From Synechococcales cyanobacterium S06 (lineage in GTDB: Bacteria; Cyanobacteriota; Cyanobacteriia; Cyanobacteriales; JAABRE01), in contig JAABRE010000045.1 in the NCBI GenBank assembly GCA_011391125.1, forward strand, positions 1 through 42,565: 42,565 bases of DNA, read 5' to 3'. Made by a program: the position numbers and the translations under genes. Shown here in pieces: positions 25,701-33,579 of this stretch. The notes under the pieces were generated by a model. The model had not been told where the DNA came from, searched no databases, and saw only the letters and a list, made by a program, of their open reading frames with translations. The first letter of the stretch is position 1; every line of letters begins with the position of its first letter.

Positions 25701-28700
25701 TCTTTTCTTTCCAAATTAGCCATTTTTAAATAAAAATTCTGGTTATTTGAATATAAATTAATCGCTTTTTGATAGGTTTCTTTTGCTTCCGAAAATAACT
25801 GTTTTTCTTCTAATAATTGTCCTAATTTTTGATATATTTTAGGTTCGTGATAATTTAAAGCTATCACTTTTTGATAGTTTAATATTGCGCTATCACTTTC
25901 TTTTAAATCATTTTTAATTTCGGCCATTAAGTAATATACTTGAGGATTTTCTTGCTCATTTTCTAGGTATTTATCACAGTAAGAGAATGCCGATTCTAAG
26001 GCTGCTGTTTTATAGTAAGAATAAGCTAATTTATAGTATGTATTAAGTACATTTTTTGTATTTTGGGTTAAGAAATTTTGATAATTTTTGATGGCATTTT
26101 TATAATCTCCTTGAGCAAAGAAAATATCCCCTTGATTTTCAGTTTTTTGATCATTAATCTGACTATTTTCTGACAAATTAGGTAATTTTTCTGGGTTAAT
26201 ATATTGAGATTTAGAATTAATATTTATCATAATTGTTGCAGTTTCTGATCCATTATTTTTAAACCAAGTTACTCCTTCTTCTACTAAGTCTATTTCTAAT
26301 AAATAATTTCCTTCTAGTTCGGGAGTTGTAATTGTTAATAATATTTCGGCGGTTTCTTGTGGTAAAATTGCTTGAGGTAAATCACTTATTCCATCTAACC
26401 ATTGGAGATATTCTTCTTCCTTATTTAACCAATGATTACCTAATTTAAGATTACTCTTTTCAGTTTTTTCCCATTTTACAGGACTAATATTTGTCACAGT
26501 AACAGGTATTTGTAAACTTTGATTAGGAGGTAAGTTTAATGTTTCAGGTACAGTAATTTTAGCTTGATATTTTTCTTGACTAAAAATTGTTTTATTTTCT
26601 TCAATTTCTTGGCTAGTTTCTGCTAATAATTCTGTAATAGTTTTCGCTAAATCTTGAATATTTGGTTCGTTAAAATATTCACCATGATCTCCTGAAATAG
26701 TCTTAACTGAAAACCCTAAAGGATATAATTTTTGCCAGGTTAATTCGGGATTAGAATAGAGTTTATAAGGATTATAATTATCACTGTCACGACCAAAAAT
26801 TAAAGCAATTTTACCCTGATAAGGTTGATATTTAATGTTTTCTAATAAACATAACAAAGCGACTGTTTTCCCTTGTTTTTGCAATTGTTTCGCAATTTCT
26901 GTTACGATGAAAGTTGATTGACAATTCCCTGCCAGAAAATATGGTTCATGGGGTTGAATTGAGATGATTTCATTAGTATAATAATGGGCTAATTCCTGTA
27001 AATTTTCCTCGGTATATTCTTCTATAATTAAATGAGCAGATCGCATTCCATAAATTGGCTGTTCCTCTCCTAAATATTTAGCTAATTGTGATAGTTCTCG
27101 ATACCCTTGTAAAACCCAAAATAAAGGCGGTTTTGTCCCATTTAAGTTATGTCCAAAGACTAAGGAATTCGGGTTAATTCTTGTTCCTGGCCAACCCGAA
27201 GTATAGGCCAATAATTGATGATAAATTTCGGGGTTTAAGGTGTTTTCTTGTTTAATAATATTCGCAAGATTAGCCACTTTTTTACTTGGTATTTCTTGGT
27301 CTAAAATTGTTACTAAGTCCGCAATTGTGTTTAATTGAGATAAGGCTAAAACTGGTAATTCTCGCTTAAATTCTTGTTCTATCTCTGTAATTAAATTGGC
27401 GGCTAAAAGGGAGTTTCCACCTAAGAAAAAAAAGTTATCATTAATACTTATTTCTTGGTCTAACCATAAAACTTTTTGCCAAATTTGTGCCACTTTTTTC
27501 TCAATTTCGGTGCGTGGTAAAACAATTTCTGTATTTAAACTATGTTCTCTTTCTGGTTTTGGTAATGCTTTTATGTCGATTTTTCCATTCGGTGTTAAGG
27601 GGAATGCTTCTAGGGGAATATATACAGTTGGTATCATATATTCGGGTAGTTTTTCCTGTAAATATGTCCTTAATTCAGTGGGGTTAGGAACTTGTTTTTG
27701 ATCAGGAATTATATAAGCAATTAAATAATCTTGCTGAGTAATAACAAGAGTTTTTTCTACTTGAGGATGTTGGTTTAAAATTGATTCAATTGTTTCGAGT
27801 TCAAAATTATTGATCTTAATATTTTGTTTAATATTTTTTGTGGCTAAATACCAACTAGAAATAATCTCTAAATTGTTATTTAAAAATTGGCAACGACAAA
27901 CCTGACGTTGAATTTTCCCACTGGATGTTTTAGGAATTGTACCTCGTTTAATCAAAACCACAGCATAAAGGGGTAATTCATATTCGTGAGCGATACTTTG
28001 TCTAATATTATTAATAATATCTTCAGAAGCAATATTGTTATTAATTTTCCCTTCTACTTCGGTCACAATAACTATCTGTTCATTACCATCTTTTTCGATC
28101 GCAAATACAGCAGAAGCATTATTTCTTAATTGGGGATGACATTTTTCAACACTCCATTCAATATCTTGGGGATAATAATTTTGTCCTCGAATAATAATTA
28201 AATCTTTTAATCTTCCTGTAATAAATAATTCTTCATCTTTAATAAATCCTAAATCTCCTGTTCTTAAAAAAGGTCCTTCACCGGTATCTAAATAAGCTTG
28301 AAAGGTGTGTTTTGTCACTTCTAAATTATCCCAATAACCTTCGGCAACTCCCGAACTTGATACCCAAATTTCTCCCACTAGATTTTGAGATAATTCTGTG
28401 CAAGTTTCTGGATTAATAATCACAATTTTAGTATTTTTTAGCGGTTTACCAACTCCTACTAATTGTGATCCATTTTCGGTTTCAATAATTTGGTTTTGAC
28501 TTAAGGCCTGAGAATCTACAGTTAAATAAATTGGTGGTTTATTTTCAGATTTATTGGTCACACCTAAAGTAGCTTCAGCTAACCCATAACCAGGACAAAA
28601 ACTCTCTTTTTTAAAACCACTGATTTGACAAAGATTCGAGAAATTTTCTATAGTTTCTACCTGAATCATTTCCGCTCCAATTCCAGCAGATTGCCAACTA

Positions 28701-29551
28701 TTTAAGTTTAAATTAGTAATCTTTTGAGGAGCTATTTTTTCGACACAATAAGCATAAGCAAAATTAGGAGCTTGGGAATGAGTTACTTGATAATGGGAAA
28801 TAGCTTGTAACCAATTTAACGGATGTCTAATAAAGTTTAAAGGAGACATCAAATAACAGCAATGACCATTATAAAGAGGTTCTAAAATGCCTTCTACTAA
28901 GCCATAATCGTGAAAATAAGGCATCCATGTTACTGTAATACTATTAGTATCATAACCACAGGATTCTTGCAAATCAGCTAAATGACACATCAAATTTTTA
29001 TGGGTTAACATAACTCCTTTAGGTTGAGAAGTCGAACCTGAAGTATATTGTAAATATGCCAATGTTTGCGGATTAATTTCTGGTTTGAGCCATTTTTCTG
29101 ATAACTGTTTCTCTAATATTTCTGCGGTGGAAAATTTAGAAATATTTTCCCAATCTAATTCATTAATTGTGGCTAAAAGTTGGTTATTAGTAAGTAAAAT
29201 TGTTGCTTGAGCATTATCAGCAATAGATGTTATTCTCGGTAAAAGACGTTTTAAACGAGACGATTCCGGAGCTGGAGTTGGAATGGCAATCATTCCAGCA
29301 TATAAACAACCAAAAAATGCACTTATAAACTCTAATCCTTGAGGATAAATTAATATTACTCTACTACCAACGGGGAATTTAGATTGCAGAAATGAGGCGA
29401 TTATTTGCGCTTTTTTGTCTAATTCTCCATAAGTCAAATAATCTTGTTCTTTAATACCATCGACTAAGAAACCATAGGCTTTTTGTTCGGGCTGATTTTT
29501 GGCTCTCCATTGCAATAATTCAACTAAAGTCGGTAATTTTTCTTTATTCAT
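22784..29551 (-). CDS. 2255-residue FAAL/carrier/thioesterase-like/TPR/GT32/sulfotransferase fusion
   Basis: Domains in order: (1) fatty-acyl-AMP ligase, 1-568, with YTSGSTSQPKG (169-179), WMPYFHDYGLVEG (209-221), GYGLAEATLG (321-330), RTGDLGF (430-436) and K546 in PKTSSGKIQR; (2) a lone adenylation C-subdomain, about 582-667, ending PLTPNGKIDIKALPKPE; (3) carrier protein, about 678-750, with the phosphopantetheine Ser714 in GGNSLLA; (4) thioesterase-like hydrolase, about 800-978, with Cys877 in GNCQS and His956; (5) Ig-like domain, about 995-1113; (6) TPRs, about 1135-1487; (7) GT32-like glycosyltransferase, about 1495-1690; (8) sulfotransferase, about 1722-1935, with GMHRSGTS and FRHPLKVALS; (9) TPRs, about 1965-2251. 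It should load a fatty acid on the carrier. The product and the acceptor of sugar and sulfate are unknown. No PKS, NRPS or phosphopantetheinyl transferase gene is near. Domain edges are estimates by eye. Confidence 0.9.
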   Translation of the reverse strand: MNKEKLPTLVELLQWRAKNQPEQKAYGFLVDGIKEQDYLTYGELDKKAQIIASFLQSKFPVGSRVILIYPQGLEFISAFFGCLYAGMIAIPTPAPESSRLKRLLPRITSIADNAQATILLTNNQLLATINELDWENISKFSTAEILEKQLSEKWLKPEINPQTLAYLQYTSGSTSQPKGVMLTHKNLMCHLADLQESCGYDTNSITVTWMPYFHDYGLVEGILEPLYNGHCCYLMSPLNFIRHPLNWLQAISHYQVTHSQAPNFAYAYCVEKIAPQKITNLNLNSWQSAGIGAEMIQVETIENFSNLCQISGFKKESFCPGYGLAEATLGVTNKSENKPPIYLTVDSQALSQNQIIETENGSQLVGVGKPLKNTKIVIINPETCTELSQNLVGEIWVSSSGVAEGYWDNLEVTKHTFQAYLDTGEGPFLRTGDLGFIKDEELFITGRLKDLIIIRGQNYYPQDIEWSVEKCHPQLRNNASAVFAIEKDGNEQIVIVTEVEGKINNNIASEDIINNIRQSIAHEYELPLYAVVLIKRGTIPKTSSGKIQRQVCRCQFLNNNLEIISSWYLATKNIKQNIKINNFELETIESILNQHPQVEKTLVITQQDYLIAYIIPDQKQVPNPTELRTYLQEKLPEYMIPTVYIPLEAFPLTPNGKIDIKALPKPEREHSLNTEIVLPRTEIEKKVAQIWQKVLWLDQEISINDNFFFLGGNSLLAANLITEIEQEFKRELPVLALSQLNTIADLVTILDQEIPSKKVANLANIIKQENTLNPEIYHQLLAYTSGWPGTRINPNSLVFGHNLNGTKPPLFWVLQGYRELSQLAKYLGEEQPIYGMRSAHLIIEEYTEENLQELAHYYTNEIISIQPHEPYFLAGNCQSTFIVTEIAKQLQKQGKTVALLCLLENIKYQPYQGKIALIFGRDSDNYNPYKLYSNPELTWQKLYPLGFSVKTISGDHGEYFNEPNIQDLAKTITELLAETSQEIEENKTIFSQEKYQAKITVPETLNLPPNQSLQIPVTVTNISPVKWEKTEKSNLKLGNHWLNKEEEYLQWLDGISDLPQAILPQETAEILLTITTPELEGNYLLEIDLVEEGVTWFKNNGSETATIMININSKSQYINPEKLPNLSENSQINDQKTENQGDIFFAQGDYKNAIKNYQNFLTQNTKNVLNTYYKLAYSYYKTAALESAFSYCDKYLENEQENPQVYYLMAEIKNDLKESDSAILNYQKVIALNYHEPKIYQKLGQLLEEKQLFSEAKETYQKAINLYSNNQNFYLKMANLERKEGNLEKTINLYQQLLEIAPDGQVTWYNYLGNIYIQQKDFTTSFNYLQKALEIEPNNIHTNRNLAQMNWGKKDLESAIYYCEKVLEIDDSDASANNILSTIYLQRNELDKVSILMNKALNKNPNNPYLNWTFANFYRQKGNLDEAIKYYQKSVEFGHPSKFTVWRNIADTYQQQGNLKEAMINYQEALKLQPNNEEIQTMINNLNTQIESRKIPKNLILFWHNQNEIPDKINEAIQKTKAINTDYNVIFADDNYMIKFIKEKYDKDILDLYQAIKIPAARSDLARLMLLYEYGGIYLDAAMETCKSIDTIIINNPDLILVRRDDFPRYLECKDQAHFTNSIIGTIPKLDFLKDAILLIINHLKYRKYNNVWYSTGPYALNFLFNKYQPISQINTLYFSQLNGDFFVYKRVSGVSNEWVKQQIEGIVDSSYYGNQSSINLPIISILGMHRSGTSCLAGSLQKTGIFTGKVVEFTSDNLKGQIENLDIQRLNEFILKQNQGSWDNPPNQINFTEQNQQERDKIIAEFKNITNVWMFKDPRTILTLKFWQEKIDNLQLVGTFRHPLKVALSLYQRDKKTLQEGLSLWIHYNKILLEEYQKSPFPIICFDVPQEKYFAQLKQVINTLNQQFEGLNLEAELATQFYDSKLIHQEKIAISPTELNQLSDENYQNLLTQADKLYQQLIEITVIKKEELSLPETNYYIPLEETLKSCQEILKIQPNNLHVYWIMGNIYSKENDLDEAINSYQKAIEIAPEKVNFYLSLADSYRKQKNYAEALKIYQQILSFNAENAEIYCLMSTIYEEKADIETAIHACNQGLKVQPKYFNIYDRLGRLYQKQNRLEEAINIYNQAIELEPHHLSSLNILADIYINKNELNLATIYSQKALTIQPNNPYVNLTFAKLNRKQGKLDQAIEYYQKAAEFGHPSKFTVWRNIAEVNKQQGDIPGAIDNYQKALELQPTNEQIKTILDNLKNKNN

Positions 29552-29833
29552 TTAGATTATGTTTTCTGAGTTATTTGTTAAAGTGTTTTTTTATAATGTT
29601 AAACTCATTATATCAAATCCTTGCTCTTTTTATTTAATTGATCAAAAAATAATTAAATAAAAATCAGAAACTACAGATTAAGACATAAACAAAAAAATAA
29701 TTATTTTAACTTTTTAATGTTTATATTTTATCAGATATTCCTTTAACCTTATTTTAGTTAGACAAATTACGAAGCAATGTTATATAATTGCTAACTTGTA
29801 CCAGTAATTATAGTCAGGATAAATTAAGGCAAT

Positions 29834-30286
29834 ATGTGGAACAGTGCAATTGTAGCTTATTTTCATTATCTCGGTTTAATGCTCAGTTTTGGAGCTTTAA
29901 TTGTGGAATTTTTGTATTTCAAAAAGGATATTACTGTTAAGGAAGCAAAAATAGTCGGTATTGCTGATGGTGTTTATGGTATAGCTATTACCACGGTTTT
30001 AATAACTGGAATTTTAAGGGTTATGTATTTTGGAAAGGGTGCAGAATATTACCTTAATAATAATTTTTTCTGGATAAAAATAGCCCTTTTTATTGTAGTA
30101 GGCCTACTCTCTCTTTATCCTACCATTACCTTTATTTTATGGTGGGTAAAAGACTTGTTTAAAGATCAAGTACCAACCATAAAACCTAATCAATTTAACA
30201 TAATTTCTTGGTCTATTAAAGGAGAATTAATCGTTTTTAGTTTAATTCCTTTAATGGCAGCAATTATGGCAAGAATCTCTAGTTAA
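29834..30286 (+). CDS. DUF2214-family membrane protein
   Basis: This 150-residue integral membrane protein has four hydrophobic helices, roughly at 7-27, 45-62, 82-105 and 128-147. The opening MWNSAIVAYFHYLGLMLSFG and the pattern VGIADGVYGIAITTVLITGILRV are typical of DUF2214 proteins. The His in the first helix and conserved polar residues suggest a possible heme or metal role as in related four-helix proteins, but none is shown. It is divergent from the giant gene across 282 AT-rich bases in which I see no other feature. Confidence 0.85.
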   Translation: MWNSAIVAYFHYLGLMLSFGALIVEFLYFKKDITVKEAKIVGIADGVYGIAITTVLITGILRVMYFGKGAEYYLNNNFFWIKIALFIVVGLLSLYPTITFILWWVKDLFKDQVPTIKPNQFNIISWSIKGELIVFSLIPLMAAIMARISS

Positions 30287-30302
30287 TTAAGGTTTGTAGT
30301 TG

Positions 30303-30316
30303 CGTTTTAGCGATTC
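30303..30316. repeat. Remnant of the TTGCGCTTTAGCGC palindrome family
   Basis: The string GTAGTTGCGTTTTAGCGATT lies between the DUF2214 gene and birA and is a decayed member of the family at 4242-4291 and 38804-38833. The central palindrome has lost symmetry by substitution. Confidence 0.5.
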
Positions 30317-30350
30317 AAAACAGCTTGCATTAAAATACAATAAAGAACCT

Positions 30351-31106
30351 TTAATTGTATCCTAAACTTATTGCACCAATAGGTAGGTTCATTTCTGAAG
30401 TTGCTCCGGGGGATGTTAATCTTACTTTTAATTCTCCCCTTTCTGTAACTCCAATTATTTCTCCTGTGTTACCTTCAAAAATTATTTTCTGGCCTAAATT
30501 AACGCATAATTCTAAATAGGAAACTAGCAATTTATCTACTCCTAAATTTAAGTAATTTTCGTATCCTAAAATAATTCCGCCAATGGTAATTGCGGCTAAT
30601 TTTTCTAAGCTTAGATCAAATCTTTCTAAGTTAATTCCTGTCTCTGGTACAATATTTTTATTATTAATTCCTACTCCTATTATTGCTTGCTTGATAAACC
30701 CGTTTTTACTGCTAATTTCTGTTTTTATTCCCCCTAATTTTTTTCCTTCTAAAATGATGTCATTCGGCCATTTTATTAACACGGGTATTTGTTCACACCG
30801 CAATTTTTTCACTATTCCTAAAATACTAAATAAAGTCAGATGAAAACTATCTGTTAAAGCCAGATTTACCTCTAAACCTAATGATAAATATAATCCTCCT
30901 AAAGATGATTCCCATTGTCTCCCCCATTGGCCTCTACCAGCACTTTGTTGTAAGGCAATTGTCCCCATCGGTGTTATAATTTCCTGAGCTAAAATTTCCC
31001 ACAATTTTTCATTAGTGGAAGGAATTAAATCAAAAATATGTAAAGGAATTTCTTGGTTTAAATTATGTAATAATAGTGACTGTAATTCTTGTTTATTAAA
31101 ATTCAT
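30351..31106 (-). CDS. birA: Biotin-[acetyl-CoA-carboxylase] ligase
   Basis: BirA activates biotin with ATP and attaches it to the carboxyl-carrier lysine of acetyl-CoA carboxylase. The 251-residue enzyme has the biotinyl-AMP loop GRGQWGRQW (family GRGRxGR), LIKWPNDIILEGKKLGGIKTE, and GVGINNK. There is no N-terminal winged helix, so it is the monofunctional type that cannot repress transcription. ATG 31106 (MNFNKQEL) is preferred; a start four codons earlier would overlap the divergent pgeF gene. The start codons of birA and pgeF are two bases apart. Confidence 0.9.
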   Translation of the reverse strand: MNFNKQELQSLLLHNLNQEIPLHIFDLIPSTNEKLWEILAQEIITPMGTIALQQSAGRGQWGRQWESSLGGLYLSLGLEVNLALTDSFHLTLFSILGIVKKLRCEQIPVLIKWPNDIILEGKKLGGIKTEISSKNGFIKQAIIGVGINNKNIVPETGINLERFDLSLEKLAAITIGGIILGYENYLNLGVDKLLVSYLELCVNLGQKIIFEGNTGEIIGVTERGELKVRLTSPGATSEMNLPIGAISLGYN

Positions 31107-31108
31107 AT

Positions 31109-31885
31109 ATGGACACAAAAACTGTTACTTGGACATGGGAATATGCAGATAATTTACCATATTTAACCTGTAGTTTATTAGCCGATTTTAAACACGGTTT
31201 TTTCACCCAACAATTTGCTCCCCAAACTCCCGAACTTTTAACCCCTATTTTAAACGAAAATGCTCAAAGTTTTCGTGTTCAACAGGTTCACGGAAATACG
31301 GTTTTATCAACTAACGAGTTGATTGAAACTTTATCGCCTGCTGATGGCCTCATCACAAATGCTGAACATCACGCCGTTTGGGTTGCCAGTGCGGATTGCA
31401 CTCCTGTTCTAATTGCTGATCGAAATACTGGTCAAGTCGCTGCTGTCCATGCAGGTTGGCGAGGTACTGCAAAACGCATCGTGCCAGAGGCGATCGCCCG
31501 TTTCCAAAACCAAGGAACTAGATTAGAGAATCTACTCATTGCCCTGGGACCGGCCATCAGTGGTCCGGTTTATCAAGTGACAGAAGCGGTGGCTGCCGAG
31601 GTGGGGTCAAGTTTAATCCAAAATACAGAAACAAGTACCACAGAATCTATTTTAAACGCTTTAAAGTCGCTAATCAACTCCCCTCTGCACCCCGATGAAA
31701 AAGAAGATCGAGTGCGGCTTGATGTCCGTCGGGTCAATGAGATACAATTGGAACAGTTGGGGGTAAAACGGGAGCAAATAGCGATCGCCCCCTACTGCAC
31801 ATATCAGCAACCAGAATATTTCTTTTCCTATCGACGTAGTCAGGAAAAAAAGGTGCAATGGTCTGGTATTGTAAGCAAAGTGTAA
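31109..31885 (+). CDS. pgeF: Peptidoglycan editing factor / YfiH-type laccase-domain protein
   Basis: This 258-residue protein is of the PgeF (YfiH, DUF152) family, which removes wrongly built muropeptides from peptidoglycan precursors in E. coli; other members act as purine nucleosidases or polyphenol oxidases. The zinc-binding/catalytic set is visible: H61 in VQQVHGNTV, C97 in ASADCTPVL, and H114 in AAVHAGWRGTAKRIV. The C-terminal part, with IAIAPYCTYQQPEYFFSYRR, is normal. It is divergent from birA with the start codons forming CATATATG. Confidence 0.9.
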   Translation: MDTKTVTWTWEYADNLPYLTCSLLADFKHGFFTQQFAPQTPELLTPILNENAQSFRVQQVHGNTVLSTNELIETLSPADGLITNAEHHAVWVASADCTPVLIADRNTGQVAAVHAGWRGTAKRIVPEAIARFQNQGTRLENLLIALGPAISGPVYQVTEAVAAEVGSSLIQNTETSTTESILNALKSLINSPLHPDEKEDRVRLDVRRVNEIQLEQLGVKREQIAIAPYCTYQQPEYFFSYRRSQEKKVQWSGIVSKV

Positions 31886-32006
31886 TGAGAATTATCGCTT
31901 TTAATCCTCTTATCATTAACTGTAAAGGTGAGAGTGACTAATTTGCTCGAATAGTGAGAAAAATGGTTACGATAAGCAAAGTAATTATAAATCCGAGGAT
32001 TGATTT

Positions 32007-32231
32007 ATGAGTAATATACAAGAACAAATTGAACAAGAATTGCAAAATGCGAGAGCCGTCTGTAGTACGGATGGTGCATCAACAGGTGAATGTGCGGCTG
32101 CTTGGGATGCTGTAGAAGAACTACAAGCAGAAGCTGCCCATCAAAAGCAAAGTCATCCGGAACAAAATTCCTTACAAAAATATTGCGAGGAAAATCCTGA
32201 TGCTGCGGAATGTCGCTTATATGACGACTAA
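32007..32231 (+). CDS. cp12: CP12, Calvin-cycle regulator
   Basis: CP12 is a small disordered redox protein that, when oxidised in the dark, ties GAPDH and phosphoribulokinase into an inactive complex. The 74-residue protein has both disulfide pairs, Cys19/Cys29 and Cys60/Cys69, and the core AAWDAVEELQ (31-40). The C-terminal ECRLYDD is the GAPDH-binding tail. A ribosome site GAGG lies just before ATG 32007. It is a single gene. Confidence 0.96.
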   Translation: MSNIQEQIEQELQNARAVCSTDGASTGECAAAWDAVEELQAEAAHQKQSHPEQNSLQKYCEENPDAAECRLYDD

Positions 32232-32234
32232 TTG

Positions 32235-32284
32235 ATAATTAACAATTAATAATTAATAATTAACCATAGTTAATTGTTAATTAT
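32235..32284. terminator. AT-rich hairpin after cp12
   Basis: A perfect 15-bp stem (ATAATTAACAATTAA with TTAATTGTTAATTAT, 32235-32249 and 32270-32284) and a 20-base loop follow the cp12 stop by three bases. It could end cp12 mRNA, but it is AT-only apart from one pair and may be weak. Confidence 0.4.
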
Positions 32285-32345
32285 TAACTAGAAAAAAGTA
32301 ATTTAATTAGACTCAATTTATTAACAATTTTATGTGATTTTTTTT

Positions 32346-32930
32346 ATGGAAATGTGGTTGAGGCCTTTAGTTTGGACAGATTATCGTTTAGCAGTTTTAT
32401 TTACGGTAATCATGCCAATAATCCTATTAATTTGGTCATTAATTGCCAAATCTCAAGCAATTCAAAAATTATTAATAATTTATTGGCGAGTTGCTAGTTT
32501 ATTAATGATTACCGTTTATTTAATGATTCCGGGCTGGAAGATTGGCTTCTTGACAGGTTTATCAGCTCGAATTTTAATCCCGATTTCTCTTTGGTTTTGG
32601 ATTGATTTAAATGAAGAAATTCGCGATTTACCTTATGGTCCTTTAAAAATAGCCTTAACAAGTTGGCGTTGGGCTGTGACAGTTTATACAACCCTAGGTG
32701 CGATCGCCAATATGTACTTTGTTTCCTGTTTTATTGCTCCTAAATTAAGTGCTTCTTGTCAAGTATGGTTAGAACCACCTCTGAGATATAAAGACATATT
32801 TCATGCTAATTCTGCTCCTGAATTTTTAGGATTTTTAGGAATATTAGGATTAGTTTTTTATGGACTTTATTTTATTTATTTTGTTTGTGTAACATTAGGA
32901 AGACAAGGAAGATCAGCTTTAGATAATTAA
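32346..32930 (+). CDS. DUF3177-family membrane protein
   Basis: This 194-residue cyanobacterial membrane protein has hydrophobic segments at about 14-34, 44-61, 68-86, 108-130 and 163-186. The opening MEMWLRPLVWTDYRLAVLF is typical of DUF3177. ATG 32346 is preferred to 32334, which adds only MIFF and has no ribosome site. Function is unknown. The last 17 codons, with the hairpin after the gene, are repeated twice downstream in a 3 x 130-bp tandem array, so part of the gene end exists in three copies. Confidence 0.85.
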   Translation: MEMWLRPLVWTDYRLAVLFTVIMPIILLIWSLIAKSQAIQKLLIIYWRVASLLMITVYLMIPGWKIGFLTGLSARILIPISLWFWIDLNEEIRDLPYGPLKIALTSWRWAVTVYTTLGAIANMYFVSCFIAPKLSASCQVWLEPPLRYKDIFHANSAPEFLGFLGILGLVFYGLYFIYFVCVTLGRQGRSALDN

Positions 32931-33270
32931 TTTGTAGGGTGGGCAGTTTTTCAATTAATTAGAAAAATCTAACCAATCATTTAGTTAAAAACTGCCCACC
33001 TTACCATAAATTGTTTGTGTAACATTAGGAAGACAAGGAAGATCAGCTTTAGATAATTAATTTGTAGGGTGGGCAGTTTTTCAATTAATTAGAAAAATCT
33101 AACCAATCATTTAGTTAAAAACTGCCCACCTGACCATAAATTGTTTGTGTAACATTAGGAAGACAAGGAAGATCAGCTTTGGATAATTAATTTGTAGGGT
33201 GGGCAGTTTTTCAATTAATTAGAAAAATCTAACCAATCATTTAGTTAAAAACTGCCCACCTTACCATAAA
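32881..33270. repeat. Three tandem copies of a 130-bp unit (DUF3177 3' end plus hairpin)
   Basis: Units begin at 32881, 33011 and 33141, each with TTGTTTGTGTAACATTAGG. Copies differ by only two visible substitutions: TTACC or TGACC near the unit end, and TTAGAT or TTGGAT near the gene stop. Each contains the last 17 codons of the DUF3177 gene and a hairpin with arms GGTGGGCAGTTTTT and AAAAACTGCCCACC. The first copy is the real gene end. The others carry no start and are non-functional coding scraps. Confidence 0.95.
32938..33000 (+). terminator. Hairpin after the DUF3177 gene (also repeated twice)
   Basis: A 14-bp perfect stem, GGTGGGCAGTTTTT at 32938-32951 and AAAAACTGCCCACC at 32987-33000, encloses a 35-base loop eight bases after the stop codon. 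GTAGGGTGGGCA sequences of this type are a dispersed cyanobacterial repeat. Identical hairpins follow at 33068-33130 and 33198-33260. Confidence 0.6.
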
Positions 33271-33291
33271 AAGACAGAATAACCGAAAAAA

Positions 33292-33576
33292 ATGCACAGA
33301 TTAGAACAATATACAATTAAAAAACCGAATGAAGTTTTACTGGTTAAAACTATCGTTAATAACGAAGAAGATGAACTTATAATTTTCAAAGGTTTTTCCA
33401 GTTCATTAAGGGGAAAAACCGAATTTGATCCCGATATTCCCGTCTTACCAGAAAAGGCAATAATTGTTACCATTGACCGACTAAAAAGTCCTTATAATCC
33501 AAATAATCCCCAGTATCTTGAACAGGAGCTAACATGGGAAAAAATGGAAACTTTGTTAACAGAAATAGGTGTTTAA
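33292..33576 (+). CDS. Conserved hypothetical cyanobacterial protein
   Basis: This 94-residue soluble protein starts MHRLEQYTIKKPNEVLLVKT and has an acidic centre (NNEEDELIIFKGFSSSLRG) and a Pro-rich middle (FDPDIPVLPEKAIIVTIDRL). I recall it as a conserved cyanobacterial protein of unknown function (possibly the DUF7734 group) and do not assign a role. The next gene starts three bases after its stop, so the two are an operon. Confidence 0.75.
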   Translation: MHRLEQYTIKKPNEVLLVKTIVNNEEDELIIFKGFSSSLRGKTEFDPDIPVLPEKAIIVTIDRLKSPYNPNNPQYLEQELTWEKMETLLTEIGV

Positions 33577-33579
33577 ATT

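Noticed and set aside
27396-27701. Plus-strand ORFs inside the giant gene
   Set aside because: They are shadow frames opposite a well-supported coding region with carrier and adenylation motifs.
22784-29551. Giant gene as two or more separate genes
   Set aside because: The frame is unbroken over 2255 codons and the TPR and Ig-like linkers join the catalytic parts; no internal start with a good ribosome site was seen.
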